This document shows, piece after piece, positions 35,139-46,736 of a stretch of 64,000 nucleotides of DNA (position 1 is its first letter; every line of letters starts with the position of its first letter). Under the pieces are notes generated by a model. The model did no database searches, was not told the DNA's origin, and was given only the letters and a program-made list of their open reading frames with translations. The stretch spans positions 63,870-127,869 of the forward strand of contig BDIU01000242.1 in assembly GCA_002118135.1 (NCBI GenBank), written 5' to 3'. A program made the position numbers and the translations under genes. The DNA is from Trebouxia sp. TZW2008. Lineage: Eukaryota; Chlorophyta; Trebouxiophyceae; Trebouxiales; Trebouxiaceae.

Positions 35139-36068
35139 AAAGAAGCAAAGGGGAAAATGTATTTTACTAACTATATGCTGTCAGGCATTGTAACAGGAGC
35201 CCTGAGCTCAGTGAGCAGACTCTGAGAAAGATCAGTGAGTTATGTTGCAGCAAATGTGTGCGGACACGGCTTGCACTGCATGTGCTGCTGCAGTGCTGCG
35301 TAGTATAAAAAGCATGCATCGAGAATTGAATCTTCAGATCAGCATTCTATGCATTGCGCAGGCTCGCAACTTGATTTTTATGCAACAAAGACTCGTGGAC
35401 CAATTTGTGCATTCTCTCTTGCAATCAGGTGGTGCCACAGGCCTGCGAAAGTATTTAGCTTGCATGTATTGGAATGCAGCGGATGCACAGTGTGTGCTTC
35501 AGCATGATCATAGCCGTGCAAACTCGACACGTGCCGGCAAATGCCTAGGGCACAAGGCCTTGCATGGCGGTTGGAGGTCTTAAGCAGCAAAGATATCGGA
35601 ACGCAGATTTTATGCATAATTATTGGTCAGGGAGTGAATGCAGTACTTTACCTGGCCGCTCCAATCCAGACCTAATCCCAAATTGGATAGGCTGACTCAT
35701 CGATCATTGCTAAAAGCCAATCAGACCGCAAAAACTGGCCCTTGGGATGGCGTCACTTTAGCTTCCACAGTCCATGTGAGTCACATGGGCAGGTCAGTTA
35801 TGTAACAGGGCTCTTCTGTATCTTGCGAAAGGCGTAAAATCCTGTCGGCGACAAAGGTCACAACCACCCCACAGGCAGCCGCAACAGTCAGCAGCTTCGC
35901 ATAAGACTCGACTGCAAGCGCGACAGTCGTCTGCAAGCTCAGCTGTCTTGTCTGCTGATCAGATAGGGCCTGTGTATCAGCGGCACTTGCAGGCGTCCGC
36001 TGTCAGCGCAGCCTGTGAAAGTGCGTCGTCAACTCAATCAATAGTTTGTGGAGTGGTGGTTGCGCACT
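35139..36068. other. Intergenic region upstream of the amino-acid transporter
   Basis: A 930-bp gap. It holds the 3' UTR of the membrane-protein gene, with TGTAA at 35189-35193, and presumably the promoter of the transporter. No coding exon seen. Confidence 0.5.
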
Positions 36069-39000
36069 ATGGACGCACCAGAGCATGCACCTCCCACCAA
36101 GTCGGAATATGACTCCGGTGCAAAGGTTCCAGAGGCCCCTCGCGGTGCCGGATATGGAGACGTAATGGAGTTCAACAACAAATTGGACGTCGAGTACAAC
36201 CTTCCAATCACATCGAGCAGAAATGCCAAGTGGTAGGCTACATCTTCGTACTGCTCTCTGCCGTCTCTTTTCATACGTGGGCATGTGCGGTTGACGTAAA
36301 GCGCAGAGCTTTTTTGTTCACCCAGCACGGCGTGCATTAGCTTAGACACCGCGCAAGTGAATCTTTGCAGCCCTGGCTACTGCAGAGGAGCCTTGCCTGC
36401 CGCGCCTTTGTTCGCACCTTGCTGGCAGTCACAGAGTGGTGTACATGCTGCAGGTGGTACTCCGCTTTTCACAACGTCACGGCCATTGTCGGAGCAGGAG
36501 TGCTGGGTCTGCCCTCAGCCATGTCATATCTGGGTTGGGCAGGTGGCATTGTGGTGCTGGTGCTGTCATGGGTCATCTCCCTGTACACACTGTGGCAGCT
36601 GGTCAAGATGCACGAGATGGACGGGCGCAGGTTCAACAGATATCACGAGCTTGGCCAGTATGCATTTGGTGAGTGTTCCAGACTCTGTGATTTCCTGTGA
36701 ATGCTTGCCTCAATACTGGGTTCATGCTGCACTGCTCATTCAGAAGCCACCTAGCATGTAAGCTACCCTTAGCTCAAAGCCGGCACAAGAAGCAGAACGC
36801 TCATCCTTTCCACACGAGCTTCCTTTGATTAGGGAACGTCCAGCCTTCATGCTGCCTTTGCAGTAACCAGCCTTTTGCAGCATTCACAACAGCTGGTTGA
36901 GTACTGACCACATATATGCTGCATACTCCTTTCCGAACTCAGCTGGGCTTTCCGTACTCAGCTGGGCAACTCGAGCATGCCTATCATGTGTGTGCTGACT
37001 GGATGCAAGAATTGAATGCCCGTAAGTGTGTGGAATTTTCCTGTGTACAGCTAGCAACCATTTGTCCAGTGGATGAAATAGATGAATGACCACATATGCA
37101 GGTCCTAAGCTTGGGAAATGGATCATTCTGCCACCTCAGCTGATTGTCATGATTGGTTTGGGCATCACCTACACTGTAACTGGAGGCAGCTCTCTACACA
37201 ACTTCTACGGCATTGTCTGCCACAAGAATGGCATGGGAGAGTGTCACTCAGCTGGGCTGTCTGTCTGGATTGTTGTCTTCTCAGCTATCCATTTGTTCCT
37301 CATTCAGGTGGGCACGAAAACTGATTTGACAGCCAATTCTGTTACTTGATGGTTAAATTGCATGTGCTGCATTCGTTCTGTTATTTGGCCACACGCCAGC
37401 TTTTCTTGGCTCATGCAGCAGCAGAGCCTGCATTGTCAACTCAAGTGCCTGCTCTGGTGTTGTTTACATCAAGATGCTGCTGTGCTACATTTTTTGAAGT
37501 ACTATTGCCAAACACGCAAATCCACAAGGCTGATGTTGTGACATTTGTGTGTCAAGGACACTGCTCTTATGCACAAGACATTCACAGTTGCAGTCGTCAA
37601 GACACTGATGTCCTGTGTTTGTAATGCTGCAGGCACCTAACTTCAACTCACTGTCTGGTGTGTCTTTGGCAGCAGCCTTTATGTCTCTGTCCTACTCTAC
37701 CATCGCCTTCGCTGGCTCCCTCAATGTTGGCAAGCAGGCTGGTGAGCTCTTCTTCCTTGTCCTGCCAGAGAGCACATTCCCAGTCATGCATTCCTTTGTC
37801 ACTCAACAGCACATGCACCTCTGCTTTTGTGCTGCAACATTGTTTCCTGATGCAGCATCCTGCGTTTACCATTATGTTGAGGCTTGAAGCAGCACTGCAG
37901 CGCTTGTTTGTAACATGCAGTGGTACAGACTACAGCTGTGCACCAGACACTTCTGCTGTCGTTGACAAGTGTTGATCTGAAGTGCATGTGCAGACTGTCA
38001 GCTGTTGCAGACTGAGATGTTGACATCGGGAGCATGTGGCTAGCATTGCTCCCGTACCACCACATAAGTGACTCATGAGGTGATGCACTGCAGATGCTGT
38101 ATACAACCTGGATGGTTTCAGCAAAGCGCAAGGCGTGTTTGGTGTCTTCAATGCGCTTGGAACGGTGGCTTTTGCGTATGGTGGTCACAATGTCATCTTG
38201 GAAATTCAGGTGTGTGCCTGCTGATCTTGCCTTTGCTGTGCGTTTGCGAGCCTTACCTTTTTGCATAGATGGTTAGATCCCTCTCAAGACGTTCAGTGAA
38301 GAGACCCCAGGCAGCAAGCCCGAGCCTGGATTGTGCTTCGGACCGTCTGGCTGCATGGCTGTTTCGCACACTGTAGAACATGTCTGTGCCCTCTGTCGAT
38401 GGCGTGAGCCATGCGACTATTTGGTGTCTTTGTGACATTCCAGCGCGCCGGCAGTTTGCCTCACAAGCCAGTCTGGTGCTGAACAATGCCTGTAGCAAAT
38501 CGCAGGCTCTTTTTGCTAGGCTCCAGTCTGTAGTTCCTGAATACTGTCTGTCTGGTTGCAGGCCACTTTGCCTTCAAAGCCAAACCAAAACACCTCAGTG
38601 CCCATGATGCGCGGAGTGTGGGTGGCCTATGCTGTGGTCAGCTGGTGCTACTTCTGCGTCTCAATTGCTGGGTACTGGGCCTTTGGCAACAGCGTCATGA
38701 GCAACGTCATCTTCAGCATTGGGCACCCCAAGTGGATGGTCGCCATGGCTGACTTGTTTGTCACTGTCCACGTCATTGGAAGTTACCAGGTAGGCATGTC
38801 AGCGCACATCTAAAGTACTCTGGCATCAAATGATCAATCACACACACTCTGGCATCAACTGAAATGTATGCCAGAGTATGTTCTGCTGGAGGACTTGTCT
38901 TTACCTCAGCTGTTGGCGACAGACGCATTTGCATTGCTGTAAACTGCCACTGTCTTGTCATGTACAACAATTGCGGTGTAACTTTAAGAGTGCTTTCATG

Positions 39001-40212
39001 CTTGCTATAGACATGATGCAGTCTCATCCCCAAGTGACTTTTCGAGTCTCATGCACATGATGCTGCATCAGCACAATGCTTCACATGCTGCATATACTTG
39101 CATCTGTATGTTGGGCGTGGTTTCATGCGGATCACGTGAGAGATGATAACAATGCTTTACACCTGACAAAGAGCAGATGCTTGTGCTGCGCATGACCAGC
39201 AACAACTTGCTTTGCAACTACTGCATCAGCTTGCATCAGTGGCAGATAAGCCACACTATTGTTGGATCAGTAGTGGTTCTGCAGATCCATACTAGCATTG
39301 AGACATGCTTGCAACTCTTATCATTGCCACCAGCTGTATGTTTCTTACCGAATTTGATTGAACTGCAGGTTTACACTATGCCAGTTCTGGACATGATTGA
39401 GTGCTCTTTGGTGAAGCACCGGATTCCCAACGGCTTGCCTACTCGGCTTGTCTACCGGAGCCTTTATGTCTGCTTCACTGGATTCCTGGCCTGCACTATC
39501 CCCTTCTTTGGAGGTAAGCTTCCAAAACAATTGTTACTCTTCAAGTCAGTCACTTTAGCACAATGGGAATGCTACTTGCAAGCTAGAAGTCCATCTGGTT
39601 GGAAATCTGGTTGGTCAGCTGTTGTGCGCACGGTGTAGCAGTGCTGTTCAGCTGCTGCTGCTCTTGGCCTCACTTGTTCAATACTCAGTGGAGCAACATG
39701 TCCAGGCGTGCAGAAGCAAGCTCAAGCGGATGCTTCCACAAACAGGTTTGGCCCAGCACAAAGTTTTTGAGCACCTAGTTTGTGTGTTACAAGCTGTCCT
39801 GCCCCAGCCCTGTTGAGACCTACATGCATGGTGTGATGCATTTGCATCAAGCATACCGACTTTGAGCCATTCTTTGCTCGTCGGCAATATGGCAAACCTT
39901 GAGGCTTTGCTGTGCTCCAGATCTGAAGAGTCTCAGTTTACTTGATCTTCCTCCCTTGATCCTGCCCCTTAACTTCAGTGTCAATGTGTTGCAGACCTGA
40001 TGGGTTTCATTGGTGCCCTGGGAACTGGCCCCACCACCTTCTGGCTGCCTTCAGTCATCTGGCTGACCCTGAAGAAGCCTGGTGTTGGCAGCTGGCATTT
40101 CTGGGCTTCATGGGTGTGCATTGTTCTGGGTGTCATTGTCACCATTGTTGGAAGCATTGGAGGACTACGCGGTATCATTTCTGACGCAAACACGTACAAG
40201 GTGTATCAGTAG
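36069..40212 (+). CDS. Amino-acid transporter, AAAP family (LHT/AAP-like)
   Basis: Eight exons: 36069-36232, 36454-36668, 37102-37307, 37633-37741, 38094-38209, 38562-38789, 39369-39513, 39995-40212, giving 466 aa, a normal length for the family. Signature blocks: [20 protein letters not shown] (first membrane helix), [68 protein letters not shown] and a final [11 protein letters not shown]. About ten hydrophobic segments are visible. These proteins are proton-coupled importers of neutral, acidic or basic amino acids at the plasma membrane. The best match from memory is the lysine/histidine transporter branch; substrate range is inferred. All junctions keep phase. Confidence 0.93.
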
Positions 40213-41543
40213 GCTGTCACAGTTCACTAGGAGCAGGCGGTTGTCATTTTGCAGACTTGTTGTTACGCCCTTTGCTTGGGGTGTTTGAGAGTCTACGTCA
40301 GAAAGCATTGAACTATGACACAGTTGGGTGATGCTGTATCAAGACTGGATAGAAAGAACCTACAGCAAAGGGCGTGCTCAGCAGGCTAGCTATGTATGCA
40401 AACGTGGATGCAAACATTTTGTTTTTCAGATTTTGTCTGATGTGGGTCACCAACGTGTACTGGCACCTTGCTCAGGCAATTTGAGACGGTTTTCTGATAC
40501 TGAGACTGTTGCCTTTTGCAATCAGACTCTTGATCAATTCAAGTCAGCCTTTGAACAACAGGTGTTGACCTGTTGTCATACACTTCATACTGTGCTTTTT
40601 TGGTCTTAGTGATGTGCGTCTTTATGCTTTCGCAGCTGCTGTGTTCTTGGCTGTCCCAGTACATTGCAACCATGTAAACGCAACTTTCAGTACAGATTTC
40701 GCCATCAGCTTGGCCGCAAAAGCTCTGGAAGCATGCGTGACAGGTGCTCCACATCTGGGCTCATGTGAACATGCAATGCGTCTTCAAAAGAGCTACCAGT
40801 TATCATGGTCTGTATAGCACTGCCAAGGCCAAGCTGGCAATGTGCAGCAGCACTTTGATTGGCTATGCGATTCAAGCTCAATATGCACTGTGTTTGCACA
40901 GAGTTGTCGACGGCACTCCTGAGATACCATTGAGGTATACAATCTACAATGGCGCGGCTTCATCACTGGATATGCATGCACAAATGCAACACCTGGCAGT
41001 CAAGTGCTGTGCACATGCACCCTTTTGCTGAAGGCGGCACAGCCGCTTGTGGTCACTGTTCTATGCTTCTCACCGTCAATGCTAATGCTGTGCATTGCAT
41101 TTGAGTTACATGCTACAGAGAAAGATGCGTAGTACTGGTAATTCAAAATTCCCTTGTAAATTTCCTTGTAAAGATGAGTCATTACCTGCTCATCTTTACA
41201 AGGAGTCATTACCTGTACCACTGTGCGGTGCATGCAGGTGTGCATATTGCTTTTCCTGAATCATATGATGCGCTGCAATCAGTCAAAATTGTATGGTGCG
41301 CTGCAATCAGTTAACAACTGTAACTGTAGACAGTCACAAACGGCGGAAATTTCGCTGATGAAAGAGATCAGTGTGAATGATCTGCAAGCCACTGAAGCGC
41401 CTGTGAGCACAATGACCTGGTGAACAGGCAGATGTACTGGTGCAGACAGACAAAATGGACATACAGACACACAATCACTCAAGAAAGCTCAAAATACAGC
41501 ATGACAGCCAAGATCTTGCAAATCAGGTGCAGACTGGCCGAAA
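40213..41543. other. Convergent intergenic region with a hairpin
   Basis: It lies between the transporter stop and the proposed end of the coiled-coil gene. No coding frame with family similarity. It contains the perfect inverted repeat at 41164-41203. Confidence 0.5.
41164..41203. terminator. Perfect 15-bp hairpin carrying TGTAA motifs on both strands
   Basis: CCTTGTAAAGATGAG (41164-41178) pairs with CTCATCTTTACAAGG (41189-41203) around a 10-nt loop. TGTAA, the green-algal poly(A) motif, falls on the plus strand (with another copy just upstream) and on the minus strand. Its position between two converging genes suggests a shared 3' end element. This role is inferred. Confidence 0.45.
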
Positions 41544-44500
41544 TCAAGCTTGAAACACTTGATACTGCTGCATGTACATAGCTGGGCCTCCTGTTCTTAC
41601 CCAATATCTGTAATCTATCAACGAATGAAACAAGCTGACCGTGGGAAGAGGTGCTGACTTGAGACAGATGGAATGGCGCTGACTTACCTTGACAACAAAA
41701 CTTGGGGTGTACGTCCACGAAGGGAAGCTGATGGTCGAGGGGGCAGGAGAGGAGATATTTGAGGCCGCACGAGAGCGGGATTTTGGCAGCTGAGGGCGGC
41801 TGTCTCCTGGTAGGCTGTCATCATCATCATCAACCCCTGCTGCCATCTGCACAGCAGGCAGCACTCATTAGAGCCCAGATCAAATGTCCACACAGTACAT
41901 GTTCTGCAGCTGAATGATTGCTGGCAGCTGGGGCCGACTGTCTGCAATCAAGCTGCCATCACTGTTTGTTGGTATCTGCACAGCAGGCAGCACTCATGAG
42001 CACAGCAAAACAAGCTGTTGTGGTTTGCAACTAGATGATTACTTGGGCACAAGCTGGGCATTGCTAACACCAAATCGCTGTCTCCAGTCAAGCTGTCATC
42101 TTTGGCACAACTGTTGGTTGGTATCTGCACACCAGGAGATTCCTATCCACAATCCTGGACAAAAGGCAGAAGGGGTGTTCAGTAAAATAACTTGCTGCAC
42201 ATGACCAACATGCGCTGTTGGCAGCAGCATTTGTACACAGACCAAGCAAAAGCGGCAGCAAAAACACATGATGCATATGTGCTGTTATTGTCGTTGCTGG
42301 CTTAAACATTGAGCAATAGGCAGTAGCAAAGTCAAAGAGCAGTGAAGCGCAGCAAGAGCACCTGATCCACATGTGCCAGTACTTTCAGTGCTGGGCCCAA
42401 CATCAAGCAGAAGTCAGCAGCAGAATGATACAAAAACAGCTTGGCGAAGCATCACCTCCATTTGGTCTCTAAGTTGCTGTACTTTGCATGTCAGTCGGGC
42501 ATTGATCTGCTTGAGAGATGCAACTTCCACCTTCAGGCCCTTGCTCACCTACATACGCATTCAGTGATATCACTGCTGATCAGCATGAACTTGCTTAATG
42601 GTATGTCAGCTGCAGTGCGACCATCTCCTGCTCTGCGCCCTTCCAAGCATGCAAGTGCCTTCACTGATGTCATTGCAGACTGTATACTTGTGTGAGGTAA
42701 CTTTTTGTTGCATAAGCTTTGATGCCACTAATGGCAGGCAAACTGCTAGTTCTTGCAAGCTTGCCCATGCAACTCTCAGCTAATCATATTGAAGCCATCT
42801 TGTGAGCTGCACCTTCAGCACTCGCACACTCTCACAATGACATCAGCATCTCAGGGACTTGCCAAACGCACTGTAATGAACAATTGCAGAAAGTGCTGCA
42901 AGTATGGGCCTGTCAGTTCGCGGGGCAAGACAATGATGGGGCTGTAAGTGCATGGGTCAAGAGGGGTGAGGGTGTGAATGGGCACCTGGAGGGCTGCAGT
43001 CAGCTGAGTCACATCAAAGCTGAGCTTCTTGTTATCCTCTGCCGCAGATGCTGCTTGCCTCAACACCTCCTCTTGAGCCTGTGCCATGCAGCATCATCCT
43101 GAATAGCATCATCATCGTCATGAACAAAATGAGCATCATGAATTTCGACATCATTTGTGAGCTTTGATGACTCTGATTGATGTGCACAGATGCAATAAAG
43201 TGCCTGCCAGCAGTTCTGTCCAGACTCAGTGATGCCTCACCTCGCTCCATGCATGCAAGCAGTAATTTCACCTCAGAGCATTCATGCTGAGCTCGCATGT
43301 TGCTGCCTGCTGATGGAGCGTAATGATGACCATGCAGGTCCTTCTACAAGGTGTGCAAATGAATAACTGGTAAGCCTCTATGTCATTGCCTGCTACTACA
43401 GAGGCATAAACTGTGCAACCATTGCCTTGCTACCTGCTATTGTCACATGATGATGCACATACGTCTCCTTCTGCCATATTTGTCAATGCATGATTGAATC
43501 CTGTCACCTGCAACATGACAGGCATGTTCACCAAGCACTCGACCAGGTCTTACCTGAAGCAGTAAGCCAGTGGCGTCTTTCTGATGGCGCAGCTGGGCTT
43601 GCAGACTCTGCACTTCCTTGGCACGTGACTCTGCCCTGGCAGCAGCAGCTTCTGCTTTGTTCGCAGCAGCCTCAGCCCTTTCAGCTGCAGCAGTCTGCCC
43701 CACCAACTCAACAAGCCTTCCCTTGACATGATCCTGGACAGAAGCATCTGTTTCAATCACACTGGCATGCATGCATGCAGTTGGTCGGGCTGTTTTGACT
43801 TTTTTGCATTGTTTCGTGTTTGACAGCACACCACCAGCAGATTGATTGCCAACCAATCTAGCAAGCCTTCCCTTGGTGTCTCCTGGAGAGAAGCATTCAT
43901 CCCAATCTGCATGCAGTCGATTGAGCTGCTTGTTTACTGCACGTGCTGACATGCATCAGCACAGCATCAGTCAAACGGTTGGCAGCCACTTCAGCAAGCC
44001 TTCCTTTGATGTGATCTTGGAGACAAGCATCAGACCAAATCATACTGGCATGCATGCAGTAGGTCAAGCTGTTTGAGTGTTGCATTGTTTGGTACCTGTC
44101 AGCACACATGGTTGCCAGTCACTGGAGCAAAAGTCTTTTGAAATGGTGCTGGACAGAAGCGTTCATCCCACTCACACTGGCCTGCATGCAGTTGGTGAAG
44201 CGGTTTAGGTTTTGCATGGGCTGGATGCCTGATTGATATGACGATGCCATTGGCAGAATGGTTGCTGAAGACTGATAATAAACAGGTTGCTTTAAGGGTT
44301 GTGCGGCTGGAACATTGAGAAGACAAGAGTATGCAGCAGCGTGACAGTAAAAAGCAACAGCTTTGGTGCTAGATGACTCATGCATACACGCAGCATCATC
44401 ATGCGCAGCCTGTGTCAAGAGCAACCATGATGTGTTGCACAAATTCTGCCCTGAATTAATGCAAGCTGCAGGTGAGTGCAACCAAGAACAGCAAGGCAAA

Positions 44501-45499
44501 GTCAAAGCTGTTGATGAGGACTGCATACCTGACAATCATCAGTCATGTTGACTTTCTCACTCCCTGCCTGCTTGGCCGTGAATGTTTGATCTTCTGACCT
44601 AGACATCTCTGATTGCAGGTGCTTCTCTGACATGCCCTTGAGGCCTTTGCAGACCTCAATCTCCTCTTCTAGAGCCTGTCTGGAGGCCTTGAGCTCCTGC
44701 ACAGCATTGCAAAAGCATTCAGAGAGCTGTGACAAACGCAACATGCTTGCTTGACTCTGAGCGAGTGTCCATATTGAGCAAAGTGCGGGCAGACAAACCT
44801 GTTCTTGTGAGGACAGCATGTATCCAGGCTCAGGCAGCTGGGTGTAGCAGTGTGTGTCTTCATACAAACACACCTTTCTGCGCGCCATTTCTGCTGTCTT
44901 TTCTGACTCCTGCGCTTCAACATGATGACTGTAACAGGGAGCCGCTGTGCATAAATTTGTCAAAAGCTTCAGCCAAAGCAGTGAAGTAAGATAACCCTTG
45001 CCTTGCATTGAGCCTCAAACTTGTGCAGCATCTCTTTCAGGTGCGTGCAAGCGGCTGCGTTGCTTTCTAGCACAACGCAAAAGGCTGCCTCTGCTTGGAG
45101 TTGTGCGTCAGGTGTTGCCACGGCACCCTGCAGGACCAGCAGCAGAGAGTGGAAGGTCTACAACCTGATGCAAAGGGTTGCATCAACCAGTGCAATCACA
45201 TCAAGTGGAGAAAAGACTGCTCAGCACCCTGAGCAGCAGAACAGCAACACAACAGAACGTTACAAACACACCACAGCTGGTTCAGGATTAGCTGCAACAA
45301 CAGTGTGACTCGCTCAGATGCAGCTGCAGCATCGATGATTGTTCCTGCAGGTCTAGTTGTGGCTCGCACAGCGCATGTCCTCATACAATTTTCAAGCTGC
45401 AGGTCAAAAGCATACGTGGTGACCAAGATCTGCACGCAAAACCTGTGTTTCGAGGTCCGCAGCGGGGTGTGACAAGCGCTGTGGGAGCTCCATCTGCAT
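41544..45499 (-). CDS. Coiled-coil protein, function unknown
   Basis: Ten exons: 45443-45499, 45310-45396, 45002-45127, 44874-44909, 44529-44696, 43554-43733, 43272-43343, 42986-43078, 42456-42548, 41688-41846. A possible short last exon at 41544-41567 (QYQVFQA, stop) gives about 364 aa. Every exon length is a multiple of three and every intron is phase 0. Long heptad-like stretches (LKASRQALEEEIEVCKGLKG, AERAEAAANKAEAAAARAES, KGLKVEVASLKQINARLTCK) predict extended coiled coils. The C-terminus is Asp-rich, then Ser/Pro/Arg-rich (GVDDDDDSLPGDSRPQLPKS). No motor, membrane or catalytic motif is visible. The third exon uses a GC donor (AAG|GCAAGG), exon 4 is a 36-nt microexon, and the first intron would be only 46 nt, the weakest part of the model. 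Confidence 0.6.
41925..42145 (-). repeat. Copies of the coiled-coil gene exon with the Asp-rich start
   Basis: The acceptor and start of exon 41688-41846 recur near 41940-41995 and 42075-42140, a period of about 125-140 bp, sharing CTGTCTSC-RTCAAGCTG and TGGTATCTGCACA blocks. Confidence 0.6.
43860..44205 (-). repeat. Three copies of the start of exon 43554-43733
   Basis: The exon begins DHVKGRLVELVGQ after a CCAG acceptor. Upstream copies read DTKGRLARLVGNQ (near 43870) and DHIKGRLAEVAANR (near 44000), and a decayed one lies near 44130. Period is about 130-140 bp. Confidence 0.72.
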
Positions 45500-45795
45500 A
45501 ACTTAGCTGGTCGGTTTACAAGTAGCGCTGATGGAGCGAGCGTTCAGCTTGTAGCCAGCTACAGTCCTAGTTGCGTTGATTTCCTCTTCCGTGAGACTTC
45601 TAGCGACCTGTGTTGATCACGCCAGGACGTCTTAGCCGCGACCTTCAAGACGTCATAAGCACGCCATATCACAACTGCGATATGCACTGCAGCGACGACC
45701 TGCCATCGCTGATTGCATCGCAACTGTCTATTGTTCACAGGTTGTTGACTGGCTCGAGAGTGGGTCGACAATATTCAAAATTTGCGGGGTGCTCT

Positions 45796-46267
45796 CAGTG
45801 GGGGCGATGTCCCGTGTAATTACGGTCGACTTCATGTTAATTTACAAGTTGGGGACGGACCACCTGCGTTCTCGCAACATCTTGAAAACACTGCAGCCCG
45901 GTCGATCACAAGCGCGACACCTCGATTTTGCTGTTGTGCGTGATCGACAGCATTTGAGACACTTGCAGGCGTCATACGTGCTGGCCTTGAGCTGGGCAAG
46001 GCTCGTGATCTTACAGTGTAAAACGCTTCGGAACGCGTATAACTTCTGGGCTGCAGCATCGCTTTTGCTGAAAACTCGTTTCAAGCTTGCTTGATTGCCT
46101 TCGATGCCTCAGAACAAGCGAAAAGCTTCGAGTTGCAGCAGCCTGCGCGCAATCCCGCTGTCAACAGCTGTAAACAGGTGGTACATCCACTTTTGCTGGA
46201 AATCGTGTTTGGGATCAGATTTGGGATCGAAGTTGGACAGTGATTACACGGGACATCGCCCCCACTG
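45796..46267. mobile_element. 472-bp non-autonomous DNA transposon (hAT-like MITE)
   Basis: Perfect 25-bp terminal inverted repeats: 45796-45820 starts CAGTGGGGGCGATGTCCCGT and 46243-46267 is its reverse complement. Both ends are flanked by the direct repeat GGGTGCTCT (45787-45795 and 46268-46276). CAG...CTG ends and an 8-9 bp target duplication fit hAT elements; a 9-bp duplication would also fit Mutator. The interior has no transposase frame. Intact ends and identical target repeats point to a fairly recent insertion. It lies about 300 bp upstream of the coiled-coil gene start. Confidence 0.82.
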
Positions 46268-46736
46268 GGGTGCTCTTCTTCATCCAGAGTTGTCACATGC
46301 TATGCTGTGCCGTAAGCGAAATATTGCACAGCAGCTGAATAAGCAAACAAGGGGCACGAAACTTTTTTGTGACACAGATCAGAGTCAGCACTTTGACATT
46401 ATGATACTGCATATGGCCACAGTACGGACCAACCCCATCACAGTCCTCCCAGAAGATATCACCTTGGAGCCCACCAGTGTTGTCACGAATGATGGGTACT
46501 CCTTGGTGTGCAACAGCTGGCAGCCTCAATGCACAGCGCCATCATTTCTCTTGACAAGATTACAAAATCACAAATCGCGATATCAGAAGAACAATGGCTC
46601 AAACTGTAACAGAAGCAAGAGCGAAGCATGCAGTTGCTCCATGAATGAGCAGATACTTCTGCTAAGCATCCATGCAAAAGTCAGTCACCATGGCCAATGA
46701 ACCTGAGGACTCACAAACTAGATCTGACAACCACTA

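Noticed and set aside
41544..41864. A 106-codon unspliced minus frame reading through an intron
   Set aside because: A good GTAAGT donor at 41687 and composition change after it suggest an intron that happens to be open. Only the last seven codons are kept as a possible final exon.
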